From assembly GCF_001401805.1 (NCBI RefSeq), contig NZ_LKDW01000036.1, positions 1-40,334 on the forward strand: a stretch of 40,334 nt of DNA, in the 5' to 3' direction. Source of the stretch: Pseudoalteromonas sp. P1-25. GTDB lineage: Bacteria > Pseudomonadota > Gammaproteobacteria > Enterobacterales > Alteromonadaceae. Position 1 is the stretch's first letter; each line of letters opens with the position of its first letter. Of this stretch, positions 7,912 to 15,231 are shown piece by piece. The notes under the pieces are model-generated. The model was given only the letters and a program-made list of their open reading frames with translations. It ran no database searches and was not told the origin of the DNA. Made by a program: the position numbers and the translations under genes.

Positions 7912-8436
7912 TTATTTCCTTAAACGTCCTCTAACGGTTTTACTTGCGCTACCCGCTAGTTTAATTAAATTTTGTTCTGAGTGAGCATGGCAAATTGCAA
8001 TGGCAAGCGCATCGGCCGCATCGGCTTGCGGTGTACCAGGTAATTTTAAAATATTTTTTACCATGTGTTGTACTTGCGACTTATCGGCGCCGCCATTACC
8101 AACCACGGCTTGCTTAATTTGCCGTGCTGAGTATTCAAATACGGGTAGTTCGGCCATAGAGGCGCCCACGATAGCGGCTCCTCGGGCTTGGCCTAGCTTT
8201 AGCGCGGCATCCGGGTTGTGCGCCATAAATACTTTTTCTATGGCAAAGGTTTCGGGTGAGAACTGCTCTATTATTTGTGTGATCCCTTGGTAGATCATTT
8301 TTAATCGTATGGGAAACTCGTGCTCAGCTAATTTTATACACCCACTGCCTAAATAGGTAAATTTAGCACCTTGGTGAGCAACTACACCGTAACCCGTTAA
8401 ACGTGAACCTGGGTCTATCCCTAAAATAATGGCCAA
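7912..8436 (-). CDS. ruvC: Crossover junction endodeoxyribonuclease RuvC
   Basis: RuvC is the dimeric resolvase that nicks Holliday junctions symmetrically. Starting at the TTG at 8436, the protein reads MAIILGIDPGSRLTGYGVV, matching the family N-terminus; a GTG three codons upstream (8445) is the alternative. The four acidic catalytic positions are visible: Asp in GIDPGS, Glu in AIEKVFM, and two Asp in QADAADALAIA. The length of 174 residues is normal. It is the first gene of ruvCAB; yebC is not adjacent in this window. Confidence 0.97.
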   Translation of the reverse strand: MAIILGIDPGSRLTGYGVVAHQGAKFTYLGSGCIKLAEHEFPIRLKMIYQGITQIIEQFSPETFAIEKVFMAHNPDAALKLGQARGAAIVGASMAELPVFEYSARQIKQAVVGNGGADKSQVQHMVKNILKLPGTPQADAADALAIAICHAHSEQNLIKLAGSASKTVRGRLRK

Positions 8437-8510
8437 ACAGCACACTCATTATTGTTATTTTTCAATAACGGTAATAATGCCAGAGCACTGTATAAATTAC
8501 CAGTGGCGAG

Positions 8511-8546
8511 TAAAAACAAAAACGCCCGCAACTTAGTGCGGGCGTT
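8511..8546 (-). terminator. Rho-independent terminator of ybbA-ybbP
   Basis: AACGCCCGCA (8521-8530) and TGCGGGCGTT (8537-8546) form a 10-bp stem with a 6-nt loop; on the minus strand it is followed by TTTGTTTTT. It lies 20 bp past the ybbP stop and just upstream of ruvC, separating the two operons. Confidence 0.9.
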
Positions 8547-8565
8547 TAGCATTAAAAAGTATAGC

Positions 8566-11067
8566 TTAGGCTAAAGCACGTACTAAGCCTTGGGTATTTT
8601 GTTTAAGCTTATGGGCAATCATTAAGTAGCCAAGCGCCGCCACAAACACCCCGCCCGATACCGGCCCTATTAGCCAAATTGCCGGGTGCAGCTTACCAGC
8701 TAAGTCAAACATTTGCTGCTGAACAATTAGCAAAGCTACATCACTAAATAATGCGGCTACAAACCCAGCTAAACCACCTAATAGCAAAAACTCATAAAGG
8801 GTCGCATTTTTTATTAATCGCCCTTTGGCGCCTAAAGTTCGCAGTATTACTATTTCTTGCATTCGCTCACCTAGGCTCGCTTGCACCTGCGATATAAGCA
8901 CTAATGCACCACACAACACCACAATAGCAAGCACAAAGCCAATCGCTAACGACACCTGCTCAATGGTTGATTGAATTTGCTTTACAAAGTTATCTACATC
9001 AATAGCGGTAATGGTTGGATACGTGCGTAGTAACTGGCTAAACGCTTTCTTTTGCTCAGGCTCTATACGCACGGATGAAATATACGTTGCCGGAAAATCT
9101 TTTAGCACGTCGGGGCTTAAAATAATAAAAAAGTTAGGTTTTAGCGTAGCCCAGTTTACTTTACGTACGCTAGTTATTTTAGCGTCAAATGATTGCGCAC
9201 CAATTAGAAATGTTAACGTGTCGCCTATTTCTACATCTAAACGCTCCAGCATTGATTCCTCAACCGATGCTTCACCCACCGCGCCTTCTCCAAACCACTG
9301 TCCTTGCACAATTTCGTTTTGGGCTGGCACGTTTTCAAGCCACGTTAAGTTAAGCTCACGACCGATGCCTGAACGCGCTTCTTCATCTTTTTTCTCGTTA
9401 TCTTGCAACGACACTTTACGCGCAACAAGCTCGCCATTTACCGCATTTACGCGCCCACGAATGGTTGGGTAAAAATCAGATACTAAAATATCGTTTTCTG
9501 CTAGGTAATTGTTTACAGGCTCAAGTTCGTTTTGCGTAATATTTACTAAAAATGCATTAGGAGCATCGGCTGGCAGTTGTGATTGCCAATCTGAGATCAT
9601 GTCATTTTTAAGTACAATCAAAAACAACAGCAATTTTATCGCCAACGAAAAGCTAATAAGCTGGACTGCATTTACGTTGGCACGCTTTTGAATAGAGGCA
9701 ATAGCTAACGACCAGCTATTACCTGGTTTTAAGCCTAATTTACGGCCCCCACCAAAAATTAATTTTGAAATAACAAACAACACCGCAATCAAAGCCAGTG
9801 TAGAGACAAACAAAATAAGCGTTATTTTAATGTTGTTACTAAATAACCACATTAATAAAAACACCGTAAGGGCACTTAAACCTAAGTGAACACGGCTTAC
9901 GGCTAGTCTGTCGCCTAAATTACGGCGCAATACTCTAAGCGGTGGAATATCAAATAAATCAAGCAGTGGCTTAATAGAAAACATAACTGCACATATAACA
10001 CCTGTGCTAATAGCCACCAGCCAAGGTTTAAAACCCGCTGCAGGTAAACTCATATCCATGCTTTTTGCTAAATACCCGGTGGCAATTTCTTGTAAACCGT
10101 AACCTATGGCTAAGCCAATAATAACCGCCATAGTGCAAACCATGAGTAAATGCATAAAGTAAATTTTACGAATTAATGCGCGGCTTCCGCCAAGGGTTTT
10201 CATCATAGCTACGGGGTCGTATTGGCGCTCACAATAACGCTTTGCCGACACAGCAATGGCAACTGTGGCTAAAATAATGCCCAGTAAGCCAGCTAGTAAT
10301 AAAAAACTTTCTGCTCGGTTTAAGCTATTTGATATAGGCGATTGCCTGTCTTTGACGCCGTACCAGCGTTGATTTTCGGCCATTTGTGGCTTTAACCACT
10401 CATAAAACCGCGTTATGTCTGACTCATCGCCTGCATACAATTGGCGGTAGTTCACTCGGCTGCCAGGTTGTATCACTTCTGTTTTTGCAACATCAGCAAT
10501 ATTTATGAGTACTCTGCGACTACTCGAAAATACATTAAACGGGGCATCAGGCTCTTCAACTACCACTTTTTCTACATTGAATACGGCAGCACCTAGCTCT
10601 ACTTGGCTACCAATATCAATATTTAAGCTGTAAAAAACCGATTCACTTAGCCACACATTACCAGGCTTTGGTCCGCCCTGGGCTACTTGCGTTTCGCCAA
10701 GCAACGATGATTTAACTTTTAATTCGCCTTTTAACGGGTATTCGTTTGATGCCGCTTTTACCGAGGTAAACTGCATCTCGTCGTTGGCAAATAACATGGT
10801 ATCAAAGTAGACCATTTGCGCAGTTTGTAAGTTTTCTTGTTTGGCTTTATTAATAAACGCCGTATCTAATTTGTGAGCACTGGCCAGCACTCTATCAGCC
10901 GCAATAAACGCACTACTTTTTTGTGCTATGCTTTGTGCTATTCGCTCTGTCACCATAGACAGCGTGAACACTGTTAGTACTGCAAGCGCAATCGCGGCAC
11001 TAATAACCGTGAGCTCGCCCCGGCGAAATTCACGGGCAAATAATTTAAGTGCTAACTTAGCCCACAT
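8566..11067 (-). CDS. ybbP: ABC transporter permease, YbbP-like (FtsX/MacB family)
   Basis: This is an inner-membrane permease of the MacB/FtsX superfamily, the partner of the ATPase encoded just upstream. The 833-residue protein has an N-terminal membrane helix (about 18-40), a large periplasmic domain, a first core of helices (about 255-380), further helices (about 395-470), a second periplasmic domain and a final FtsX core (about 690-820; for example GERMQEIVILRTLGA). This duplicated plan matches E. coli YbbP, and the ybbP-ybbA pair divergent from tesA is conserved. The substrate is unknown; the family's link to lipid or lysophospholipid handling is inference from tesA proximity. It overlaps ybbA by 11 bp. 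Confidence 0.85.
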   Translation of the reverse strand: MWAKLALKLFAREFRRGELTVISAAIALAVLTVFTLSMVTERIAQSIAQKSSAFIAADRVLASAHKLDTAFINKAKQENLQTAQMVYFDTMLFANDEMQFTSVKAASNEYPLKGELKVKSSLLGETQVAQGGPKPGNVWLSESVFYSLNIDIGSQVELGAAVFNVEKVVVEEPDAPFNVFSSSRRVLINIADVAKTEVIQPGSRVNYRQLYAGDESDITRFYEWLKPQMAENQRWYGVKDRQSPISNSLNRAESFLLLAGLLGIILATVAIAVSAKRYCERQYDPVAMMKTLGGSRALIRKIYFMHLLMVCTMAVIIGLAIGYGLQEIATGYLAKSMDMSLPAAGFKPWLVAISTGVICAVMFSIKPLLDLFDIPPLRVLRRNLGDRLAVSRVHLGLSALTVFLLMWLFSNNIKITLILFVSTLALIAVLFVISKLIFGGGRKLGLKPGNSWSLAIASIQKRANVNAVQLISFSLAIKLLLFLIVLKNDMISDWQSQLPADAPNAFLVNITQNELEPVNNYLAENDILVSDFYPTIRGRVNAVNGELVARKVSLQDNEKKDEEARSGIGRELNLTWLENVPAQNEIVQGQWFGEGAVGEASVEESMLERLDVEIGDTLTFLIGAQSFDAKITSVRKVNWATLKPNFFIILSPDVLKDFPATYISSVRIEPEQKKAFSQLLRTYPTITAIDVDNFVKQIQSTIEQVSLAIGFVLAIVVLCGALVLISQVQASLGERMQEIVILRTLGAKGRLIKNATLYEFLLLGGLAGFVAALFSDVALLIVQQQMFDLAGKLHPAIWLIGPVSGGVFVAALGYLMIAHKLKQNTQGLVRALA

Positions 11068-11770
11068 TCGCTACGTCCTCTTTTGAGTTTTTAACTAACT
11101 GCCCCGCTTCAATTTGCACAATATGCTGGCACTTTTGCGCGAGTGCTTCATCGTGAGTTACTAAAATTAACGTTGTGCCGTGCTGCTGGTTTAAATCAAA
11201 CAATAACGACTCCACCATTTTGCCGTTTTTACTGTCTAAATTTGCAGAAGGCTCGTCGGCAAATAAAATTTTAGGGGTGCCAATAAAAGCCCGGGCAATA
11301 GCCACACGTTGTTGCTCACCACCCGAGAGTTGCGATGGGTAATGATCAATACGGTGGCTTAGCCCTACTTTTTCTAACAAAGCAAGGGCTTGCTCTTTCG
11401 CATCACTTTCGCCAGCAAGCTCTGCTGGCAGCATGACGTTTTCAAGGGCCGTTAAGCTTTGTACCAACATAAAAGATTGAAATACAAAGCCGACTTTTTC
11501 AGCTCGCAATGCCGCGCGTTGCTCTTCATCTAATGTATGAAGTGGCTCGCCATCAAGGATGATTTCACCACTGCTGGCTGTATCTAGGCCCGCTAATAAA
11601 CTTAATAACGTGGATTTTCCTGAGCCCGATGTGCCCACAATAGCAACTGACTCACCATGCTTGACATTAAAGCTGATGTCGCTGAGGATGGGCAACTCAC
11701 CTTCGAAGGTAGAAACTACTTTAGACAAACCATTTACTTGAATAATATTTAATTGAGAAAGCGCTGACAT
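11057..11770 (-). CDS. ybbA: ABC transporter ATP-binding protein, YbbA-like
   Basis: This is the ATPase of the LolD/MacB-type transporter with YbbP. Motifs: Walker A GTSGSGKST, Q-loop FVFQSFMLV, signature LSGGEQQRVAIARA, Walker B ILFADEP followed by SANLDSKNG, and switch His in LVTHDEALA. From the ATG at 11770 the protein has 237 residues; an in-frame ATG at 11779 would add three residues and overlap tesA by 9 bp. Remarkably, the ATG at 11768-11770 abuts the tesA ATG at 11771, so each gene's ribosome site lies inside the other gene. Confidence 0.9.
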   Translation of the reverse strand: MSALSQLNIIQVNGLSKVVSTFEGELPILSDISFNVKHGESVAIVGTSGSGKSTLLSLLAGLDTASSGEIILDGEPLHTLDEEQRAALRAEKVGFVFQSFMLVQSLTALENVMLPAELAGESDAKEQALALLEKVGLSHRIDHYPSQLSGGEQQRVAIARAFIGTPKILFADEPSANLDSKNGKMVESLLFDLNQQHGTTLILVTHDEALAQKCQHIVQIEAGQLVKNSKEDVANVG

Positions 11771-12394
11771 ATGACTCATTCAATCCTACGTTTTGTATTC
11801 GTTTTATTTTTAGTTATCAAACCACTTAGTGCGGCGGCCGACAACACGATTTTAATACTTGGAGACAGTTTAAGTGCAGCCTATGGACTTAAACAAGAGC
11901 AAGGCTGGGTTAAATTGTTACAAGATAAATACGATGCAGAGCAGCGTAATATAGAGCTAATTAATGCCAGTATTAGTGGCGAAACAACCGGCGGCGCTTT
12001 ACGCAGGCTAGATGCCTTACTCGCGAAATACCAACCAAGCCATGTGCTTATTGAGCTAGGTGCTAATGATGGTTTGCGTGGTTTTCCGGTAACAAAAATG
12101 CAGGCCAACTTAACGGATTTGATCGAAAAAAGCCAAGCTGAAAATGCCATGGTCGCGCTAATGGAAATTTACATTCCCCCTAATTACGGGCCGCGTTACA
12201 GTAAAATGTTCACAGACAGTTTTACACAAGTAAGTGAAAAAACAAATGCTCATTTACTTAACTTTTTTATGCTTAATGTGGCAGATAAGCCAAACTTAAT
12301 GCAAAGAGATCAATTACATCCAAATAAAGAAGCTCAACCGCTCATACGTGATGAAATGTACGACTCGATCAATCAATGGCTAAATAAAGATTAG
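11771..12394 (+). CDS. tesA: Arylesterase / acyl-CoA thioesterase I / lysophospholipase L1 (TesA), SGNH hydrolase
   Basis: TesA is a periplasmic multifunctional SGNH hydrolase acting on acyl-CoA, lysophospholipid and aryl esters. The 207-residue protein has a signal peptide (about 1-22, ending SAAA-D) and the four SGNH blocks: GDSLSAAYGL (Ser nucleophile), ASISGETTGG (Gly), LGANDGLRG (Asn) and DQLHPNKEAQ (Asp/His). Length matches E. coli TesA (208). It diverges from ybbA-ybbP, as in E. coli, with no intergenic space at all, so its promoter must lie inside the ybbA coding region. Confidence 0.95.
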   Translation: MTHSILRFVFVLFLVIKPLSAAADNTILILGDSLSAAYGLKQEQGWVKLLQDKYDAEQRNIELINASISGETTGGALRRLDALLAKYQPSHVLIELGANDGLRGFPVTKMQANLTDLIEKSQAENAMVALMEIYIPPNYGPRYSKMFTDSFTQVSEKTNAHLLNFFMLNVADKPNLMQRDQLHPNKEAQPLIRDEMYDSINQWLNKD

Positions 12395-12526
12395 GACATA
12401 TTGTTCTTTGCTGGTTGAATTTGCGGAAGCTTGCTGTTTTGCCAAGACAAAGCCTATGAAGTTGCGCTTTTAAATATAGTTTTTTAACTTATTTGCGCAA
12501 TAAACGCGCAAACAAACAATCACTTA

Positions 12527-12554
12527 TTGATTTTTAAGAAAATATACGTACTAT
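12527..12554 (+). promoter_or_regulatory. Putative promoter of tRNA-Pro
   Basis: TTGATT (12527-12532), a 16-bp spacer and TACTAT (12549-12554) precede the tRNA by 12 bp, with transcription expected to start near 12561. A TTTGCGC/GCGCAAA inverted repeat (12492-12512) lies just upstream and could mark the end of tesA. Confidence 0.5.
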
Positions 12555-12566
12555 TGCAAACAACGT

Positions 12567-12643
12567 CGGTATGTAGCGCAGCTTGGTAGCGCACTGTCAT
12601 GGGGTGTCAGGGGTCGCAGGTTCAAATCCTGCCATACCGACCA
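12567..12643 (+). tRNA. tRNA-Pro (GGG)
   Basis: A 77-nt cloverleaf starts CGGTATGTAGCGCAG and ends CATACCGACCA with an encoded CCA. The anticodon loop ATGGGGT gives anticodon GGG (proline). The anticodon stem has the same U-U mismatch seen in the E. coli tRNA-Pro(GGG), and the D loop has CTTGGTA. Confidence 0.97.
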
Positions 12644-12732
12644 TTTAATCCCCTCTTTTCTCTTTTTCACTGTCATTTTTCTGTATTACCTTTTATACCT
12701 AGCATTAAATACTGTGTGTTTAAGGATGACTT

Positions 12733-13056
12733 ATGAAAAAGCATATTATGTTAGCTCTGCTTTTATCTCTTTTTATTTCAAGCTTTGCGTTTGCCCAGGG
12801 TAGTTTTCGACTAAAAAGCGGAAATCTATTAAGTGTGGGTAAAACTAAATCCGACATTGTAGCTCTGGTGGGTGCACCACTTTATAAAGATGTGCTTAAT
12901 GAAGCTGTTGATATTGGCAAAGGTGACAATTTAGTTAAAACAGAAGAGTTTACTTATAAGCTAAAAGGTTCGATTGGAGGGATGTACATCGTATTGATCC
13001 GCTTTGAAAATAATATTGTGACCAGTATTAGCTCAAAACAAGTTGGCAGGCTTTAG
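12733..13056 (+). CDS. Small exported protein, BamE/SmpA-like fold suspected
   Basis: The 107-residue product has a clear signal peptide (residues 1-21, MKKHIMLALLLSLFISSFAFA, cut before Q). The mature part carries LLSVGKTKSDIVALVGAPLYKDV, which resembles the 'G.t..dV...lG.P' motif of SmpA/OmlA (BamE-like) and DUF2845 domains, followed by two likely strands (TEEFTYKL, MYIVLIRFENNIVTSISS). AAGGATGACTT precedes the ATG. A strong terminator follows at 13081, so it is monocistronic. It is probably a periplasmic protein; function unknown. The fold assignment is inference from a short motif. Confidence 0.75.
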   Translation: MKKHIMLALLLSLFISSFAFAQGSFRLKSGNLLSVGKTKSDIVALVGAPLYKDVLNEAVDIGKGDNLVKTEEFTYKLKGSIGGMYIVLIRFENNIVTSISSKQVGRL

Positions 13057-13080
13057 ATATTTTAGAGTTCGTTATAAACA

Positions 13081-13115
13081 GTTAAAAGCGCCATACGGCG
13101 CTTTTAACTTTTTTT
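13081..13115 (+). terminator. Rho-independent terminator
   Basis: GTTAAAAGCGCC (13081-13092) and GGCGCTTTTAAC (13097-13108) form a perfect 12-bp stem with a 4-nt loop, followed by seven T. It ends the 12733-13056 transcript and touches the stop codon of the convergent gene at 13114, for which it may also serve. Confidence 0.93.
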
Positions 13116-13362
13116 AGTGTGTACGCCCTACGCCGTTACGCACCATGTCTTTGCCGTTTTCGAACACTTCAGCTGTAACGCCTCGCGCTAGTAATAACTG
13201 TTGTTTATCGTCAAATACCGCAACAAAATGGCTGCCGTCTTTGTTACTTGTGGCCATACCTACACCAGCCACCCCTTTTAAACCTAAGCCGCCGTTTTCT
13301 ACCATAACTAAAAAGTTCTCTAGTTCTGCTAGGTTGTCGATTATGTCGTGCTCGTTATTCAT
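13114..13362 (-). CDS. Hypothetical small cytosolic protein
   Basis: The 82-residue product is not one I recognise. It starts with an acidic helix (MNNEHDIIDNLAELENFLVM) followed by a glycine-rich stretch (NGGLGLKGVAGVGMA) and a likely beta-hairpin (SHFVAVFDDKQQLLLARGV), with no signal peptide or membrane segment. An AGAGC ribosome site is well placed before the ATG. It is convergent with the exported-protein gene at 12733. Coding support comes from the ribosome site, protein-like composition and absence of a longer frame opposite. Confidence 0.6.
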   Translation of the reverse strand: MNNEHDIIDNLAELENFLVMVENGGLGLKGVAGVGMATSNKDGSHFVAVFDDKQQLLLARGVTAEVFENGKDMVRNGVGRTH

Positions 13363-13510
13363 AAATTGCTCTTTATAAAATCTGCTTGGTTAATACCTAT
13401 TCGTAGAATATAACTAAGCGAATAGGTAATAAATTTCTTGGGCGCTATTTTAAAGCTCATTACATTAAACTTAAACCTTTATATAAAGCTTATGTGTGTA
13501 GCGCTTATGG

Positions 13511-15061
13511 TTAAAAGCGCTCTACATTTAATAATAAATTACTTAGCGCGCAGCCATACGGCTGGGTATTAACGCGGTAATAGTGGGTGTTTTTTGTGGC
13601 CGTTAAATTTATTAAAAGGTCATCTTGTTGCCCTACCGCACTTTGCTCTTGACTTATGCACATAGCTTGTGTGAGCGAGCGTAGTTTTGAATCGGTTAAA
13701 ATATTGGCAAAACGCTGCACCGGTAAAGGCGGTATTTTAACAGGTGCTAATGCTTGGCTAATGGTGCGCTCGCTAAGCTTAAAGCCCGCATTAGTAATAT
13801 CTATTACACTACGAGCAGGCCAGTACGAGTAGTTATAGTTGTTTACTTTTTGCTGCGTACTTAAATGCACCACGCCACTTTGCCCTATTACCGTCATTAA
13901 ATCTCCTTTTTGGGATTTTATAACGACTAAGGCTGTGTTTTCATCAATGCCAAAACCATGCTTAATAACAGCGTTTTGCTTAACGTTATTTAATGTATTG
14001 GCTAGGTTTAGCGTTTGATTTTGCTCACTAAAGCGAGTGCTCAGTGGCCCATAGGTAAACGTGTTTACCCCCTTAATTACAGTAGGCTGCGGGGCACTTT
14101 TTGCTTTTAATACCGTTTCGCTTTGATGCTGCGAAAGATAGACTTTTTCACTTTGTATTTTGCTTCCTGCACCTAGCCCTACAATAACAGGGCGAGTTTT
14201 AAGCGCGTTCGTCCAAGGGTAGGCAGTATTATTTTCATCATACAGTGCTTTTAAAGCATTTTTAGCCGTGCCGTCGCTAAATAAAACACCGGTGCTGGTG
14301 TTTATTAAATTAACTAACGCCTCAACCCCATTATTACACAGTGTATACTCAGCCTTTGTAAGCTCAGGATAAACATTGCTGCGATTATACAGGTTCATTT
14401 GTGAGTGACGCAGCGCCGGTAAATCACTACAGGTATTGTTAGTAATTGCTTTAGCAAGTGCAGGTGTAAGCGGCAACCATTGGCTGGTTACACCTTTTGG
14501 TAAAAGCGTTTTAAGCGCCTCTATTTGTGCGTATGGGTCTCGCTGTGCTGCACTAATAATTAATAAGGTGGGTGTTGGGTTTGCCACTTTTAAGCTACCC
14601 GCTATAAATTGCAATATACTGTTGCTTTGTGGTTCAGCTTTAGGCCGAGAGTTTGAATGGGGTTGTTCGAGCATATCAAACACAAAATTAAACTCTTGCT
14701 TTGTTAGGCTATTGAGTTGCTCGTTATTGATATCTCGCCATTGCCAAAGCAGCTCACTTTTAGAGAGTAACTTTTCATCTTTGCTTATAAGGGCGTCTAA
14801 GGTCGTTAATACGTCTGCTTTTTTAGTGGTATGACTCGAAGGCCAATTTAGCTTTATTTGTTTAATGTTTGCCTTCGATACCCGAAACACAGCTTTATTT
14901 TGCGCGTTGCAACCGAGCGCCGTTTTGTCACTGCAACTATTAACTGCGCTACCGGCCAAAATTAGGGTTTGATCTTGCTGTGCAGCTCCCTTAAATGAAA
15001 ATAAAGTAAATAAAATAAATACAAAGCTCATTCGCTTAGTCAAAAAAGCACAAGTACGCAT
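13511..15061 (-). CDS. Exported cyanophycinase-like protein (peptidase S51-like), probably lacking the catalytic serine
   Basis: From the ATG at 15061 the protein has 516 residues with a signal peptide (about 1-27, MSFVFILFTLFSFKGAAQ). Several blocks match the class-I-glutamine-amidotransferase-like cyanophycinase fold in order: TLILAGSA near the N-terminus, TLLIISAAQRDPYAQIEAL, the GVLFSDGTAKNAL segment (about 259-270) where active enzymes have 'F.GG(D/N)Q..L', VIVGLGAGSKIQ (about 292-303) where they have 'GTSAGA', and HGFGIDENTALVV (about 368-380), the family's most recognisable motif. The nucleophile serine position reads Ala, so hydrolysis of cyanophycin or beta-aspartyl peptides is doubtful. 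Upstream in-frame codons to 15175 lack a signal and ribosome site; GAGAGC precedes the chosen ATG. Confidence 0.6.
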   Translation of the reverse strand: MRTCAFLTKRMSFVFILFTLFSFKGAAQQDQTLILAGSAVNSCSDKTALGCNAQNKAVFRVSKANIKQIKLNWPSSHTTKKADVLTTLDALISKDEKLLSKSELLWQWRDINNEQLNSLTKQEFNFVFDMLEQPHSNSRPKAEPQSNSILQFIAGSLKVANPTPTLLIISAAQRDPYAQIEALKTLLPKGVTSQWLPLTPALAKAITNNTCSDLPALRHSQMNLYNRSNVYPELTKAEYTLCNNGVEALVNLINTSTGVLFSDGTAKNALKALYDENNTAYPWTNALKTRPVIVGLGAGSKIQSEKVYLSQHQSETVLKAKSAPQPTVIKGVNTFTYGPLSTRFSEQNQTLNLANTLNNVKQNAVIKHGFGIDENTALVVIKSQKGDLMTVIGQSGVVHLSTQQKVNNYNYSYWPARSVIDITNAGFKLSERTISQALAPVKIPPLPVQRFANILTDSKLRSLTQAMCISQEQSAVGQQDDLLINLTATKNTHYYRVNTQPYGCALSNLLLNVERF

Positions 15062-15231
15062 AACGCTCTCGAAGTAATCTAAATAGGCGTTAAGTTTAAC
15101 AGCATGTAATGGCGGGCTAAATAGTAAATGTGGGTGCTCAATGATTGCGACACATGGCATTAGTGTATTAAGCAAGTTTACCCGGTAGTAAAAAAGGTGA
15201 TGTGCACTTTTCGCAGTTAATACTCTTACAT

